From positions 4,314,001-4,378,000 of the forward strand of contig NZ_CP035088.1 in the NCBI RefSeq assembly GCF_004786035.1: a stretch of DNA of 64,000 bases. Reading direction: 5' to 3'. Below, piece by piece: positions 42,693 to 52,814 of the stretch (position 1 is the first letter of the stretch; each line of letters opens with the position of its first letter). This stretch comes from Pseudomonas viciae (GTDB taxonomy: Bacteria > Pseudomonadota > Gammaproteobacteria > Pseudomonadales > Pseudomonadaceae). Under the pieces are notes generated by a model. That model worked only from the letters and a program-made list of their open reading frames with translations. It was not told where the DNA came from and made no database searches. A program made the position numbers and the translations under genes.

Positions 42693-42905
42693 ATGAAAAG
42701 AGAGCTGATCAAGATCAGTGAGTTTCAACGCCGTCGCTGGGGAGAGAATGGGACGCCTCCGTGCCCCCAGGCAATCCGAAACCACATCCGTAACGGCCAG
42801 CTACCAGGCGAGCAAATAGGCAAGCTCTGGTATGTTGACTGGGCGGCATTCTCGAAATCCGCCGGCAATGACCTGGTGGCGATGGTGATGAAAGGAGCTG
42901 CATGA
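42693..42905 (+). CDS. Excisionase/AlpA-like small DNA-binding protein
   Basis: 70 residues from the ATG at 42693 (TGGAGCAAATC). The sequence LIKISEFQRRRW ... CPQAIRNHIRNGQLPGEQIGKLWYVDW is the winged-helix layout of phage excisionases (Xis), ending in the typical K/W-Y-V-D strand. Its stop overlaps the integrase start (ATGA), so excisionase and integrase are made together. It would favour excision of the island by bending att DNA. Confidence 0.8.
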   Translation: MKRELIKISEFQRRRWGENGTPPCPQAIRNHIRNGQLPGEQIGKLWYVDWAAFSKSAGNDLVAMVMKGAA

Positions 42906-44017
42906 TGGCACCAAGGCCGCGCAATCCTGCGAACAAGAACCTCCCGCAGAACCTCTACTTCGATGCGCGGCGCTCGACCTATCGCTACCGCCGGCCAACC
43001 GATGGGAAATGGTTTCCGTTCGGTGCTGACAGGGTAAAAGCGATCGACGCTGCGAAACAGTTGAATCTGGAGTTCATGCATGGCGCTGACTTGGTGGGCA
43101 CTGTGCTCGGTGCCTCCTCGGGTTCATTCGCCGCATTTCTCGACAAGTACGAAGCCGAAACGCTTCCACCACGCGAGCTGGCCAAGGGCACCCTTGGCCT
43201 GTACGCCGTCCACTTCCGGCGCTTTCGAAAATACTTCGAAGGTAAGGCGGTGGACCAAATTACAATCCGCATGATCGCGGAAATGTTGGACGCCCTCACC
43301 CCACGCACGGCGAATCAGTGCCGGGCCCTGCTGATCGACATACTCAATCACGCGGCCGCCAAAGGCCTGTGTCCGGACAACCCGGCGGCCAGCACGATCA
43401 ACCGGATCGAGAAGAAGCAGCGCAAGCGGCATACCGTCGATGGGCTAAAGGCCATTCGAGAGAAATCGCCGGCCTGGCTGCAGAACGCAATCGACCTGGC
43501 ACTGATATCCGCCCAACGCCGCACCGACATCCTGAATATGCGGTTTGATGGGATTCGGGAGGGATTTCTGTATGTGGTTCAGCAGAAGACGGCCAAGGCC
43601 AGTGACGCGGCCTGGATCCGGTTCAAGGTGACCGATGAGCTCCAGGCTGTGATCAGCCGTTGCCGGGATGACATCGTTTCACCTTACCTGATTCATCGCC
43701 GGCCTGATCGCAAGAAACAGAAACAGGCGCAGACAAAGGACCACTGGACGCAGGTCGAGGAACGATATTTGACGCGAGCATTCAAGGAAGCCAGAGAGGC
43801 GGCCGGATGCTACGCGGGATGGAAGGAGGAAGAGATGCCAGGCTTTCACGAAGTGCGCGCATTGTCGCTGCACCTGTACCAGAAAGCCGGAAAGGACGGG
43901 CAGAAAATAGCCGGCCATGCCAGCGAAACCATGACCAGAAACTACCAGAAGGACCACGCCGAAATCGTCTGGTCGGAGGCAATTCCCGACCTGAATATCA
44001 GCGAAATCACCGGGTAG
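42902..44017 (+). CDS. int: Tyrosine-family site-specific integrase
   Basis: 371 residues. N-terminal arm-binding domain, core-binding domain at about 75-165 (FAAFLDKYEAETLPPRE...), and the catalytic domain with Arg in ALISAQRRTDILNMR, H-x-x-R in FHEVRALSLHLY, His in IAGHAS and the nucleophile Tyr in MTRNYQKDH. All catalytic residues are present, so the enzyme looks active. It lies 89 bases from the right attachment site and is transcribed toward it, as usual for tRNA-integrating elements. Confidence 0.93.
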   Translation: MMAPRPRNPANKNLPQNLYFDARRSTYRYRRPTDGKWFPFGADRVKAIDAAKQLNLEFMHGADLVGTVLGASSGSFAAFLDKYEAETLPPRELAKGTLGLYAVHFRRFRKYFEGKAVDQITIRMIAEMLDALTPRTANQCRALLIDILNHAAAKGLCPDNPAASTINRIEKKQRKRHTVDGLKAIREKSPAWLQNAIDLALISAQRRTDILNMRFDGIREGFLYVVQQKTAKASDAAWIRFKVTDELQAVISRCRDDIVSPYLIHRRPDRKKQKQAQTKDHWTQVEERYLTRAFKEAREAAGCYAGWKEEEMPGFHEVRALSLHLYQKAGKDGQKIAGHASETMTRNYQKDHAEIVWSEAIPDLNISEITG

Positions 44018-44048
44018 TTTTGCGCCAGTTTTGCGCGGGTTTTGCGCA
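44016..44048 (+). repeat. Three tandem 11-bp repeats, probable integrase arm-type sites
   Basis: AGTTTTGCGCC, AGTTTTGCGCG and GGTTTTGCGCA stand head to tail, starting at the integrase stop codon and ending 58 bases before the attachment repeat. A further copy (GGTTTTGCGC) lies near the left end at 31064. The position fits arm-type binding sites. Confidence 0.6.
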
Positions 44049-44053
44049 GGCAC

Positions 44054-44080
44054 AAAAAAGCCGATCTATCTGATCGGCTT
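44054..44080 (-). terminator. Island-supplied terminator for tRNA-Pro
   Basis: On the minus strand, AAGCCGATC, loop, GATCGGCTT is followed by TTTTG. It lies 26 bases beyond the tRNA 3' end and inside the island, replacing the original terminator now at 30854. Confidence 0.75.
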
Positions 44081-44105
44081 AAGTGTCTGATTTAACTCAG
44101 GAATA

Positions 44106-44153
44106 ATGGTCGGGACGGAGTGATTCGAACACTCGACCCCTAGCACCCCATGC
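44106..44153 (-). repeat. Right attachment site within tRNA-Pro
   Basis: The second copy of the 48-bp repeat. It restores the 3' part of the tRNA so that the gene stays functional after integration. The repeat ends in the anticodon stem, so strand exchange probably takes place around the anticodon loop. Confidence 0.92.
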
Positions 44154-44183
44154 TAGTGCGCTACCGGACTGCGCTACGCCCCG
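44107..44183 (-). tRNA. tRNA-Pro (anticodon GGG)
   Basis: 77 nucleotides with encoded CCA. The acceptor 5' strand is CGGGGCG, the D arm is AGCGCAGTCCGGTAGCGC, the anticodon stem CTAGC/GCTAG encloses the loop ATGGGGT with GGG at 44147-44149, and the T arm contains GTTCGAATC. Intact despite being the island's integration site. Confidence 0.95.
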
Positions 44184-44272
44184 ACTAGGCGTGAATCTTG
44201 TTCCGCTTCTCAACGGAACGCTCAGGAATATATCGCAAGCTTTTGAAAACTGGAAGATTTAAAAGCAGAAAT

Positions 44273-44629
44273 TTATTTCTTGAGCACCACCAGCACATCT
44301 TCAAGCTCGGCGATCATCTGGCGGATCATTTGTTTGTACTGGGTTGTGTCGTCTTTGGCTTCATCACCGGAGAGGCGCAGGCGTGCGCCGCCGATGGTGA
44401 ACCCCTGATCATAAAGCAGCGCGCGGATCTGCCGGATCATCAGCACGTCTTGGCGCTGATAATACCGGCGGTTTCCGCGGCGCTTGACCGGGTTGAGTTG
44501 AGGAAACTCCTGCTCCCAATAGCGCAGCACGTGCGGTTTTACTGCACACAGCTCGCTGACTTCACCAATGGTGAAGTAGCGTTTGCCCGGGATGACGGGT
44601 AGTTCGTCGTTATGACTTGGTTCCAGCAT
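44273..44629 (-). CDS. MerR-family transcriptional regulator
   Basis: 118 residues. The winged [33 protein letters not shown] followed by [31 protein letters not shown] is the MerR N-terminus, and a short coiled-coil dimer helix ends the protein; no metal-binding Cys tail is present. It overlaps the end of ihfA by 20 bases and is co-transcribed with it, as in other pseudomonads. The start at 44629 is preferred; a TTG at 44638 is possible. Confidence 0.85.
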   Translation of the reverse strand: MLEPSHNDELPVIPGKRYFTIGEVSELCAVKPHVLRYWEQEFPQLNPVKRRGNRRYYQRQDVLMIRQIRALLYDQGFTIGGARLRLSGDEAKDDTTQYKQMIRQMIAELEDVLVVLKK

Positions 44630-44912
44630 AAGCCTCAACTCGGGCCTTCAACTTCTGCCCTGGACGAAAGGTGACCACACGGCGAGCCGTGATCGGGATT
44701 TCTTCTCCCGTTTTCGGATTGCGGCCAGGCCGCTGGCGTTTGTCCCGCAGGTCGAAGTTGCCGAAACCGGACAATTTGACCTGTTCGTTGTCTTCCAGAG
44801 CGTGCCTGATTTCTTCAAAAAACAGTTCGACCAATTCTTTGGCCTCCCGTTTATTCAGGCCCAGCTCCTCATACAGACGTTCCGCCATCTCAGCTTTCGT
44901 CAGAGCCCCCAT
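44610..44912 (-). CDS. ihfA: Integration host factor alpha subunit
   Basis: 100 residues. It has the HU/IHF fold, with [29 protein letters not shown] and the beta-arm [41 protein letters not shown], including the intercalating Pro in GRNPKTG. It bends DNA with IhfB. Three bases separate it from pheT, the classical pheST-ihfA order. The host factor is encoded next to an integrated element whose recombination probably needs it. Confidence 0.97.
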   Translation of the reverse strand: MGALTKAEMAERLYEELGLNKREAKELVELFFEEIRHALEDNEQVKLSGFGNFDLRDKRQRPGRNPKTGEEIPITARRVVTFRPGQKLKARVEAYAGTKS

Positions 44913-44915
44913 ACG

Positions 44916-47294
44916 TCACTTCCTTAACGTGGCGTTCAACCTGTTTTCGAGCGAGGTGAGGATGTTCTGCGTTGCGGTATTCACCTCATCGTCATTAAGA
45001 GTGCGCGATGGATGCTGCCAGGTCAAGCCGACTGCAAGGCTTTTTCTATGCGGATCAATGCCTTTACCCTGATACACGTCAAATAGCCTGAGGTCCGTGA
45101 GCCATTCGCCTGCATTTTCACGGATTACGTCCAGTACAGCACTGGAAGCAACGTCGCGATCAGCCAGCAACGCCAGGTCACGCCGCACTTCAGGAAAGCG
45201 CGATAACTCCTGGAATTTCGGCATTTTCCCCAACGCCACTTCGGCCAGGACCAGCTCAAAGACGAAGACTGGACGATCAAGGCCCAGGGTTTTCGACAGT
45301 TCAGGGTGAATCGCGCCCACATAGCCGACTTCGCGCCCGTCTCGCTCGATGCGTGCGGTCTGCCCCGGGTGCAACGCCGGATGCTTGCCCGGTACGAAAG
45401 TGAACGCGTCGAGTGCGCCGGCAAAACCCAGCACCGCTTCCACGTCAGCCTTGACGTCGAAGAAGTCGACGACATCGCGACCTTGCGCCCAGCCTTCCGG
45501 TAGACGGCTGCCGCAGACGACACCGGCCAGCATCGGCTCTTGTTTCAAGCCTTCCAACTGACCAACGAAGCGCAGGCCGCTTTCGAACAGACGCACGCGA
45601 TCCTGCTGGCGGTTCAGGTTGTGCTGCAGCGACTTGACCAGGCCCGGCCACAGGGACGAGCGCATGGCCGCCATGTCGTTGGAGATCGGGTTGGCCAGCA
45701 ACAGCGGCTCGACACCCGGGCTGAACAGTTCGAACTGACGCGGATCGATGAAGCTGTAGGTGATCGCTTCCTGATACCCACGAGCCACCAGCAGGCGGCG
45801 CAGTTCCGGCAGGTCGCTACGGGCTTCAGCCTTGGCCTGTGGGGCCAGGCGAGCTTGCGGGTAGCGAACCGGCAGGCGGTTGTAGCCGTACAGGCGGGCC
45901 AGTTCTTCGATCAGGTCGACTTCCAGGCTGATATCGAAGCGATGGCTTGGTACTTCGACACGCCACTGCCCTGCTCCATCAGCGCTGATGTTCAGGCCCA
46001 GGGCACTGAGCAGGCGCTCGACTTCGGCGGCGTCCATTTCCATGCCGAGCATCTGGGAGATGCGCTGGGCACGCAGGGTGATCGGTGCAATCTTGGGCAG
46101 GTGCTGTTCGCTGACGGTTTCGATGATCGGGCCAGCTTCGCCACCAGTGATCTCCAGCAGCAGGCCAGTGGCACGCTCCATGGCTTCACGGGCCAGTTGC
46201 CAGTCCACGCCACGCTCATAGCGGTGCGAAGCATCGGTGTGCAGGCCATAGGAGCGGGCCTTTCCAGCGACCGCAATCTGGTCGAAGAACGCGCTTTCCA
46301 GGAACACATCACGGGTCGTCGTGGAGACGCCGCTGTGCTCGCCACCCATCACGCCGGCAATCGCCAGGGCACGAGAATGGTCGGCAATCACCAATGTATC
46401 GCTGCGCAAGGTCACTTCCTGGCCGTCGAGCAGGACCAGCTTCTCGCCCTCTTCAGCCATACGCACGCGGATGCCGCCGTTGATTTCGGCGAGATCGAAC
46501 GCATGCAGCGGCTGACCCAGCTCGAGCATCACGTAGTTGGTGATGTCGACGGCCGCGTCGATGCTGCGCACGTCGGCGCGACGCAGGCGCTCGACCATCC
46601 ACAGCGGCGTCGGCTTCGACAGGTCGACGTTACGGATCACGCGCCCCAGGTAACGCGGGCACGCGGCCGGCGCAAGGACTTCCACCGAGCGTACTTCTTC
46701 GTGCACGGCCGGCACGGTCATGACCACAGGTCGTGTCACCGGGGCGGCATACAGCGCGCCGACTTCACGGGCCAGACCAGCCAGGGACAGGCAGTCGCCA
46801 CGGTTCGGCGTCAAATCGACCTCGATGCTCGCATCGTCCAGGCCCAGATACTCGCGAATGTCCTGGCCCACCGGCGCGTCAGCCGGAAGCTCCATCAGGC
46901 CATCGTTGCCTTCGCCAATCTGCAGTTCGGCCTGGGAGCACAACATCCCGTTGGATTCAACGCCACGCAGTTTGGCTTTCTTGATCTTGAAGTCGCCCGG
47001 CAGTTCGGCACCGATCATGGCGAACGGGATCTTCAGGCCCGGGCGCACGTTCGGCGCGCCGCAGACTACCTGGAAGGTTTCCGTGCCATTGCTGACCTGG
47101 CAGACCCGCAGCTTGTCAGCATCCGGGTGCTGCTCGGTGCTCAGCACCTCGCCCACGACCACACCACTGAATTCACCGGCGGCCGGCGTCACGCTATCGA
47201 CCTCAAGACCGGCCATCGACAGGCGAGCAACCAGCTCGTCCCGGCTTACCTGCGGGCTTACCCAGCCGCGCAGCCATTGTTCACTGAATTTCAT
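44916..47294 (-). CDS. pheT: Phenylalanyl-tRNA synthetase beta subunit
   Basis: 792 residues, full length. N-terminal tRNA-binding domain of EMAP type (FSGVVVGEVLSTEQHPDADKLRVCQV), B3/B4 editing domain, B5 domains and a C-terminal anticodon-binding ferredoxin-like domain (SRFPEVRRDLALLADRDV). With PheS it forms the heterotetramer that charges tRNA-Phe and edits mischarged Tyr. Confidence 0.97.
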   Translation of the reverse strand: MKFSEQWLRGWVSPQVSRDELVARLSMAGLEVDSVTPAAGEFSGVVVGEVLSTEQHPDADKLRVCQVSNGTETFQVVCGAPNVRPGLKIPFAMIGAELPGDFKIKKAKLRGVESNGMLCSQAELQIGEGNDGLMELPADAPVGQDIREYLGLDDASIEVDLTPNRGDCLSLAGLAREVGALYAAPVTRPVVMTVPAVHEEVRSVEVLAPAACPRYLGRVIRNVDLSKPTPLWMVERLRRADVRSIDAAVDITNYVMLELGQPLHAFDLAEINGGIRVRMAEEGEKLVLLDGQEVTLRSDTLVIADHSRALAIAGVMGGEHSGVSTTTRDVFLESAFFDQIAVAGKARSYGLHTDASHRYERGVDWQLAREAMERATGLLLEITGGEAGPIIETVSEQHLPKIAPITLRAQRISQMLGMEMDAAEVERLLSALGLNISADGAGQWRVEVPSHRFDISLEVDLIEELARLYGYNRLPVRYPQARLAPQAKAEARSDLPELRRLLVARGYQEAITYSFIDPRQFELFSPGVEPLLLANPISNDMAAMRSSLWPGLVKSLQHNLNRQQDRVRLFESGLRFVGQLEGLKQEPMLAGVVCGSRLPEGWAQGRDVVDFFDVKADVEAVLGFAGALDAFTFVPGKHPALHPGQTARIERDGREVGYVGAIHPELSKTLGLDRPVFVFELVLAEVALGKMPKFQELSRFPEVRRDLALLADRDVASSAVLDVIRENAGEWLTDLRLFDVYQGKGIDPHRKSLAVGLTWQHPSRTLNDDEVNTATQNILTSLENRLNATLRK

Positions 47295-47329
47295 CCTGCT
47301 CTCCTAATAGATTCGTTACCGGCTGCGAC

Positions 47330-48400
<1,071 letters not shown>

Positions 48401-48455
48401 ATGACGTTTAACACCTGGGCCCACAGAGGTGGACCCCGGTGACTGCCGGGGGTAC

Positions 48456-48812
48456 TTAAGCCAAGGTGGCTTTAGCTTTCTCGACAATCGCAGCAAACGC
48501 CGCTTTTTCGTTCACTGCCAGATCAGCCAGAACCTTACGGTCGATCTCGATGGACGCTTTTTTCAGGCCAGCGATGAAACGGCTGTAGGACAGACCGTTA
48601 ACACGAGCACCAGCATTGATACGAGCGATCCACAGAGCGCGGAACTGACGTTTTTTCTGACGACGGTCACGGTAGGCGTATTGGCCTGCCTTGATTACCG
48701 CTTGCTTGGCAACACGGAATACGCGGGAACGCGCGCCGTAGTAGCCTTTAGCAAGTTTCAGAATTTTTTTGTGACGCTTACGGGCAATGACGCCACGCTT
48801 TACACGAGCCAT
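48456..48812 (-). CDS. rplT: 50S ribosomal protein L20
   Basis: 118 residues, highly basic, with [30 protein letters not shown] and the globular end ([40 protein letters not shown]). It binds 23S rRNA early in assembly and in many bacteria represses its own operon. Standard position after rpmI. Confidence 0.98.
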
Positions 48813-48842
48813 GAGTTACTTCCTCTATTCTTGATCCAAAAA

Positions 48843-49037
48843 TTAACGAAGGCGCAGCATGCGCTCGACTTTTGCCACGTCAGACGGATGCAGCAAGCTG
48901 CTACCGCGCAGTTGACGCTTACGCTTGGTCGACATTTTGGTCAGGATGTGGCTCTTGAAAGCGTGCTTGTGCTTGATACCGTTAGCAGTTTTCAGAAACC
49001 GCTTAGCAGCACCACTTTTAGTTTTCATCTTTGGCAT
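48843..49037 (-). CDS. rpmI: 50S ribosomal protein L35
   Basis: 64 residues ([20 protein letters not shown]..., [20 protein letters not shown]), the standard L35 length and sequence. It lies between infC and rplT in the conserved infC-rpmI-rplT transcript. Confidence 0.98.
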   Translation of the reverse strand: MPKMKTKSGAAKRFLKTANGIKHKHAFKSHILTKMSTKRKRQLRGSSLLHPSDVAKVERMLRLR

Positions 49038-49097
49038 GTTCGGATACTCCGCATTCAGTTGATAAACATAATCGCAAGGCCTGCCGTGCCCTGGTGA

Positions 49098-49649
49098 TTA
49101 CTTCTTCTTTTTCGGGGCGATGACCATGATCAGCTGGCGTCCTTCCATCTTAGGATGCTGTTCGACCGAACCGTACTCGAGCAGGTCTTGTTCAACCCGC
49201 TTGAGGAGTTCCATCCCCAGCTCCTGGTGGGCCATCTCACGGCCGCGGAATCGCAAGGATACCTTGGCCCTGTCCCCATCACTCAGGAAACGTACCAGGT
49301 TGCGCAGTTTTACCTGGTAATCCCCTTCCTCCGTCCCTGGACGAAACTTGATTTCTTTTACCTGAATCTGCTTCTGGTTTTTCTTCGCCGCAGCAACTTG
49401 TTTCTTCTTTTCGAAGATCGACTTGCCGTAGTCCATCACCCGGCAAACCGGTGGGACTGCGTCTGCGGAAATTTCTACCAGATCAAGCTTGGCTTCTTCA
49501 GCAATACGAAGCGCTTCATCAATCGAGACGATGCCAATCTGCTCGCCGTCAGCGCCAATTAACCGAACCTCGCGTGCCGAGATATTCTCGTTGATCGGGG
49601 CTTTCGGTGCAGCTCGTTTATCTTGTCTCATTTCACGCTTAATAATAAT
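49098..49649 (-). CDS. infC: Translation initiation factor IF-3 (AUU start)
   Basis: 183 residues if started at the first of three consecutive ATT codons (49649, 49646, 49643), just after GGAG; the first ATG in frame (49631) would drop the conserved IKRE lead-in. infC is known to start at AUU in gammaproteobacteria, which lets IF-3 limit its own synthesis. The choice among the three ATT codons is uncertain; 49643 corresponds best to the E. coli start and spacing. N-domain [19 protein letters not shown], linker [15 protein letters not shown]-domain [23 protein letters not shown]. Confidence 0.93.
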   Translation of the reverse strand: MIIKREMRQDKRAAPKAPINENISAREVRLIGADGEQIGIVSIDEALRIAEEAKLDLVEISADAVPPVCRVMDYGKSIFEKKKQVAAAKKNQKQIQVKEIKFRPGTEEGDYQVKLRNLVRFLSDGDRAKVSLRFRGREMAHQELGMELLKRVEQDLLEYGSVEQHPKMEGRQLIMVIAPKKKK

Positions 49650-51571
49650 TACTCCAAATCTGGGCGACCACGCCGGGAAACCGCTTGCGCGAGGAACTCA
49701 GCGAATTCGGCGACGGGCATCGAGCCCAGGTCAGCACCTTCACGAGTACGCACAGCGACAGTCTGCATCTCGACCTCCCGATCTCCGATAACCAAGAGAA
49801 AGGGAACCTTGAGCAAAGTATGCTCGCGGATTTTAAAGCCGATCTTTTCATTTCTCAAGTCGGACTTGGCACGAAATCCGCTTTGATTGAGAGTTTTTTC
49901 GACTTCAGCGGCAAAATCTGCCTGTTTATCAGTGATATTCATGATCACTGCCTGGGTCGGTGCCAGCCACGCAGGGAACGCACCCTCGTAGTGTTCGATC
50001 AGAATCCCGACAAAACGCTCAAAGGAACCGAGGATCGCGCGGTGAAGCATGACCGGGTGCTTGCGGCTGTTGTCTTCGGACACGTATTCGGCGCCCAGAC
50101 GGATCGGCAGGTTAAAATCGAGCTGCAGGGTACCACACTGCCACACGCGACCAAGGCAATCTTTCAGCGAGAACTCGATCTTCGGACCGTAGAAAGCCCC
50201 CTCGCCCGGCTGCAGGTCGTACGCAAGGCCCGCGCTATCGAGGGCAGCGGCCAGCGCCGCTTCGGCGCGATCCCACAGCTCGTCGGAGCCAACGCGTTTT
50301 TCCGGACGAGTGGACAGCTTCATTTCGACTTCGGTGAAGCCGAAGTCCCGGTAGACATCCATGGTCAGCTTGATGAACGCGGCGGATTCGGCCTGCATCT
50401 GCTCTTCGGTGCAGAAGATGTGCGCATCGTCCTGGGTAAACGCACGCACACGCATGATGCCGTGCAGCGCACCGGACGGCTCGTTACGGTGACAGGCACC
50501 GAACTCGGCCAGGCGCATCGGCAGCTCGCGGTAGCTTTTCAGGCCCTGGTTGAACACCTGCACGTGGCAAGGGCAGTTCATCGGCTTGATGGCGTAGTCG
50601 CGGTTTTCCGACTGGGTGGTGAACATGTTGTCGGCGTAGTTGGCCCAGTGCCCGGACTTCTCCCACAGGCTGCGGTCCACCACTTGCGGCGTCTTGATCT
50701 CGAGGTAGCCGTTTTCACGCTGGACCTGACGCATGTACTGCTCGAGCACCTGGTACAGGGTCCAGCCGTTCGGGTGCCAGAACACCATGCCCGGGGACTC
50801 TTCCTGGGTGTGGAACAGGCCCAGGCGCTTGCCGATCTTGCGGTGATCGCGCTTCTCGGCTTCTTCGATACGCTGAATGTAGGCCGCCAGTTGCTTCTTG
50901 TCGGCCCAGGCGGTGCCATAGACACGCTGCAACTGTTCGTTCTTCGCATCGCCACGCCAGTAGGCGCCGGACAGCTTGGTCAGCTTGAAGGATTTCAGGA
51001 AACGCGTGTTCGGCACGTGCGGACCGCGGCACATGTCGACGTATTCTTCGTGGTAGTACAGGCCCATGGCCTGTTCGTCCGGCATGTCTTCCACCAGACG
51101 CAGCTTGTAGTCCTCGCCACGAGCCTTGAAGACTTCGATGACTTCGGCGCGTGGGGTGACTTTCTTGATGACGTCGTAATCTTTCTCGATCAGCTGCTGC
51201 ATGCGCTGTTCGATAGCGGCCATGTCGTCCGGGGTGAAAGGACGCTCAAAGGCGATGTCGTAATAGAAGCCTTCATCGATGACCGGCCCGATGACCATCT
51301 TCGCGCTCGGATACAGCTGCTTGACCGCATGGCCGACCAGGTGCGCACAAGAGTGGCGAATGATCTCCAGCCCCTCTTCATCCTTTGGCGTGATGATTTG
51401 CAGCGTGGCGTCGCTGTCGATGACGTCACTGGCGTCGACCAGTTTGCCGTTGACCTTGCCGGCCAGGGTGGCCTTGGCCAGGCCTGCACCGATGGATGCG
51501 GCGACCTCGGCTACGGAAACCGGGTGATCGAATGAACGTTGACTGCCGTCGGGAAGAGTAATAGTTGGCAT
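49649..51571 (-). CDS. thrS: Threonyl-tRNA synthetase
   Basis: 640 residues from the ATG at 51571 (TAGGAGAGGAGGCGCC); an upstream frame to 51604 is not needed. TGS domain at 1-62, editing domain with [16 protein letters not shown] and [10 protein letters not shown], class II catalytic core (motif 2 [26 protein letters not shown], motif 3 [15 protein letters not shown]) with zinc ligands (MNCPCHVQ and later His), and a C-terminal anticodon domain. The stop overlaps the infC AUU codons by one base. Confidence 0.97.
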   Translation of the reverse strand: MPTITLPDGSQRSFDHPVSVAEVAASIGAGLAKATLAGKVNGKLVDASDVIDSDATLQIITPKDEEGLEIIRHSCAHLVGHAVKQLYPSAKMVIGPVIDEGFYYDIAFERPFTPDDMAAIEQRMQQLIEKDYDVIKKVTPRAEVIEVFKARGEDYKLRLVEDMPDEQAMGLYYHEEYVDMCRGPHVPNTRFLKSFKLTKLSGAYWRGDAKNEQLQRVYGTAWADKKQLAAYIQRIEEAEKRDHRKIGKRLGLFHTQEESPGMVFWHPNGWTLYQVLEQYMRQVQRENGYLEIKTPQVVDRSLWEKSGHWANYADNMFTTQSENRDYAIKPMNCPCHVQVFNQGLKSYRELPMRLAEFGACHRNEPSGALHGIMRVRAFTQDDAHIFCTEEQMQAESAAFIKLTMDVYRDFGFTEVEMKLSTRPEKRVGSDELWDRAEAALAAALDSAGLAYDLQPGEGAFYGPKIEFSLKDCLGRVWQCGTLQLDFNLPIRLGAEYVSEDNSRKHPVMLHRAILGSFERFVGILIEHYEGAFPAWLAPTQAVIMNITDKQADFAAEVEKTLNQSGFRAKSDLRNEKIGFKIREHTLLKVPFLLVIGDREVEMQTVAVRTREGADLGSMPVAEFAEFLAQAVSRRGRPDLE

Positions 51572-51941
51572 GGCGCCTCCTCTCCTAGTGGTGACCCCTA
51601 CCAAAGGTCACGTGGGTTGGGATGAGCCAGTACAAGATCCAGTCCAGGCCATTCAATGACGAACGCCTGCCTTACAGCGGCAGGAGCCTTGCGGCCAACC
51701 GGGAAAACCGAACCAGAGTGACTGGGATTCAAATCAGGGTTATTCGAATATTCGCCGCCGCCTGAACGTGTTGTCCGGAGCCTGTAAATACCCGAGCCCG
51801 GCATGCTAGCACAGATGAACGGTCATCACCGCGATCGAATTGAAGCGGGCGTAAATCCATGGTTTTTATGCCAGAGTGCTGAACTGAACCGAGCTCAACG
51901 CCTCAGATAACAAGACATCGACCCAAAAGGAGCATCCTCGC
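51572..51941. other. Non-coding region upstream of thrS
   Basis: It should hold the thrS promoter (minus strand) and that of the 51942 gene (plus strand). A small hairpin CCTGCC/GGCAGG (from 51667) is visible. A 68-codon minus-strand frame (51598-51804) ending just before thrS has no ribosome binding site and was not called. No tRNA or riboswitch is seen. Confidence 0.4.
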
Positions 51942-52244
51942 ATGCGTCTGAATACATTGTTCGCAGTAGTCGCCCCCCTCGCCCTGCTGCTGCCGCTGAC
52001 CGCCCACGCCGACTGGCCCAAAGGCGAGCGCGAGAAATACATGGCCCAATGCACCGAGGCGGCAACGCCCCAGATCGGCGCGGCGGCAGCCAAAGCCCAT
52101 TGTGCCTGTGGCGCCGACGCCATCAAATCCTACCCGGCGAGTGATATCCAGGCGCTGATGGACAACAAGGCGACCCCGCAACTGCAAGAGAAAGCGCTCG
52201 GCCAGATCGCCAAATGCAAGGCCAACGCACCCGCAAAAAAATGA
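51942..52244 (+). CDS. Small secreted protein of unknown function
   Basis: 100 residues. The signal peptide MRLNTLFAVVAPLALLLPL... ends in AHA before DWP. The mature part has four Cys (AQCTEAA, HCACG, AKCKAN), which could form two disulfides in the periplasm. AAAAGGAGC is the ribosome binding site. No family is recognised; single gene. Confidence 0.75.
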   Translation: MRLNTLFAVVAPLALLLPLTAHADWPKGEREKYMAQCTEAATPQIGAAAAKAHCACGADAIKSYPASDIQALMDNKATPQLQEKALGQIAKCKANAPAKK

Positions 52245-52351
52245 CTGACCGAAGTCTTTGAGTCGGCTCAGCGCCGATAAAAAAGCCGAAAAACACCCTT
52301 TTTCGTACGATTTACTCAGGTTTTACAGCTTTTTTTATCGTCTTTACTTTC

Positions 52352-52384
52352 GGCTGAAAGCCTTTAAAACCGGGGCTTTCAGCC
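52352..52384. repeat. Perfect 11-bp inverted repeat in the csp leader region
   Basis: GGCTGAAAGCC and GGCTTTCAGCC are separated by 11 bases. It lies ~150 bases upstream of the cold-shock gene. It may be a terminator-like hairpin for the 51942 gene (an upstream T-run suggests a minus-strand reading) or part of the csp 5' leader. The rest of 52245-52533 is AT-rich leader sequence. Confidence 0.5.
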
Positions 52385-52533
52385 GGTCAAGGTGGTAAAG
52401 AAAACACGACTGATTGGCAAACAACGCGTCCGGGGGGCTCCCAAATCGAACATTTCGACTATGATACCCGGGTGTGCCCAGTTGGCCTGAGCAGCACAGT
52501 ACACTGAAAATATATGTTTCTTGGAGATACACC

Positions 52534-52746
52534 ATGTCTAATCGCCAAACCGGCACCGTTAAATGGTTCAACGATGAAAAAGGCTTCGGCTTCATCACTC
52601 CTCAAGGTGGCGGTGACGACCTGTTCGTACACTTCAAAGCTATCGAAAGCGACGGTTTCAAAAGCCTGAAAGAAGGCCAGACCGTTTCCTTCGTGGCTGA
52701 GAAAGGCCAAAAGGGTATGCAAGCTGCACAAGTTCGTCCTGAGTAA
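52534..52746 (+). CDS. Cold-shock-domain RNA-binding protein
   Basis: 70 residues, one cold-shock domain: RNP-1 [11 protein letters not shown]-2 LFVHFKAI, start [17 protein letters not shown]. It binds single-stranded RNA/DNA and keeps mRNA unfolded. The start at 52534 follows TTGGAGATACACC; the in-frame upstream extension is leader. It is one of several Csp paralogues in pseudomonads (CspA/CapB/CspD type), and which one cannot be settled here. Confidence 0.95.
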   Translation: MSNRQTGTVKWFNDEKGFGFITPQGGGDDLFVHFKAIESDGFKSLKEGQTVSFVAEKGQKGMQAAQVRPE

Positions 52747-52761
52747 TTTCTCGGCGCACTA

Positions 52762-52792
52762 AAAAAACCCCGTCCATGTGACGGGGTTTTTT
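52762..52792. terminator. Bidirectional terminator between the csp and I78 genes
   Basis: AAAAAACCCCGTC, loop CATGT, GACGGGGTTTTTT. It has a T-run on both strands and serves the csp gene and the convergent lipoprotein gene. Confidence 0.9.
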
Positions 52793-52814
52793 ATGGGCGA
52801 TTGAAAACCGCCCG

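Larger units (their letters stand above)
30901..44153. mobile_element. 13.2-kb integrated island (prophage remnant or satellite) in tRNA-Pro(GGG)
   Basis: Bounded by a 48-bp direct repeat (30901-30948 and 44106-44153) of the 3' part of tRNA-Pro. At the right end are a tyrosine integrase and a small excisionase-like gene; inward lie phage-type small genes, a Gp157-type gene and a lone cytosine methyltransferase. AT-rich cargo genes, mostly on the minus strand, interrupt the plus-strand phage genes. No head, tail, terminase, lysis or replication genes are seen, so it cannot make particles alone. Confidence 0.9.

Noticed and set aside
49685..51535. Long plus-strand open frame (616 codons) opposite thrS
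   Set aside because: Antisense shadow of thrS; codon pattern follows the complementary gene.
51598..51804. 68-codon frame just upstream of thrS as a leader peptide
   Set aside because: No ribosome binding site and no run of Thr codons, so attenuation by it is not supported.
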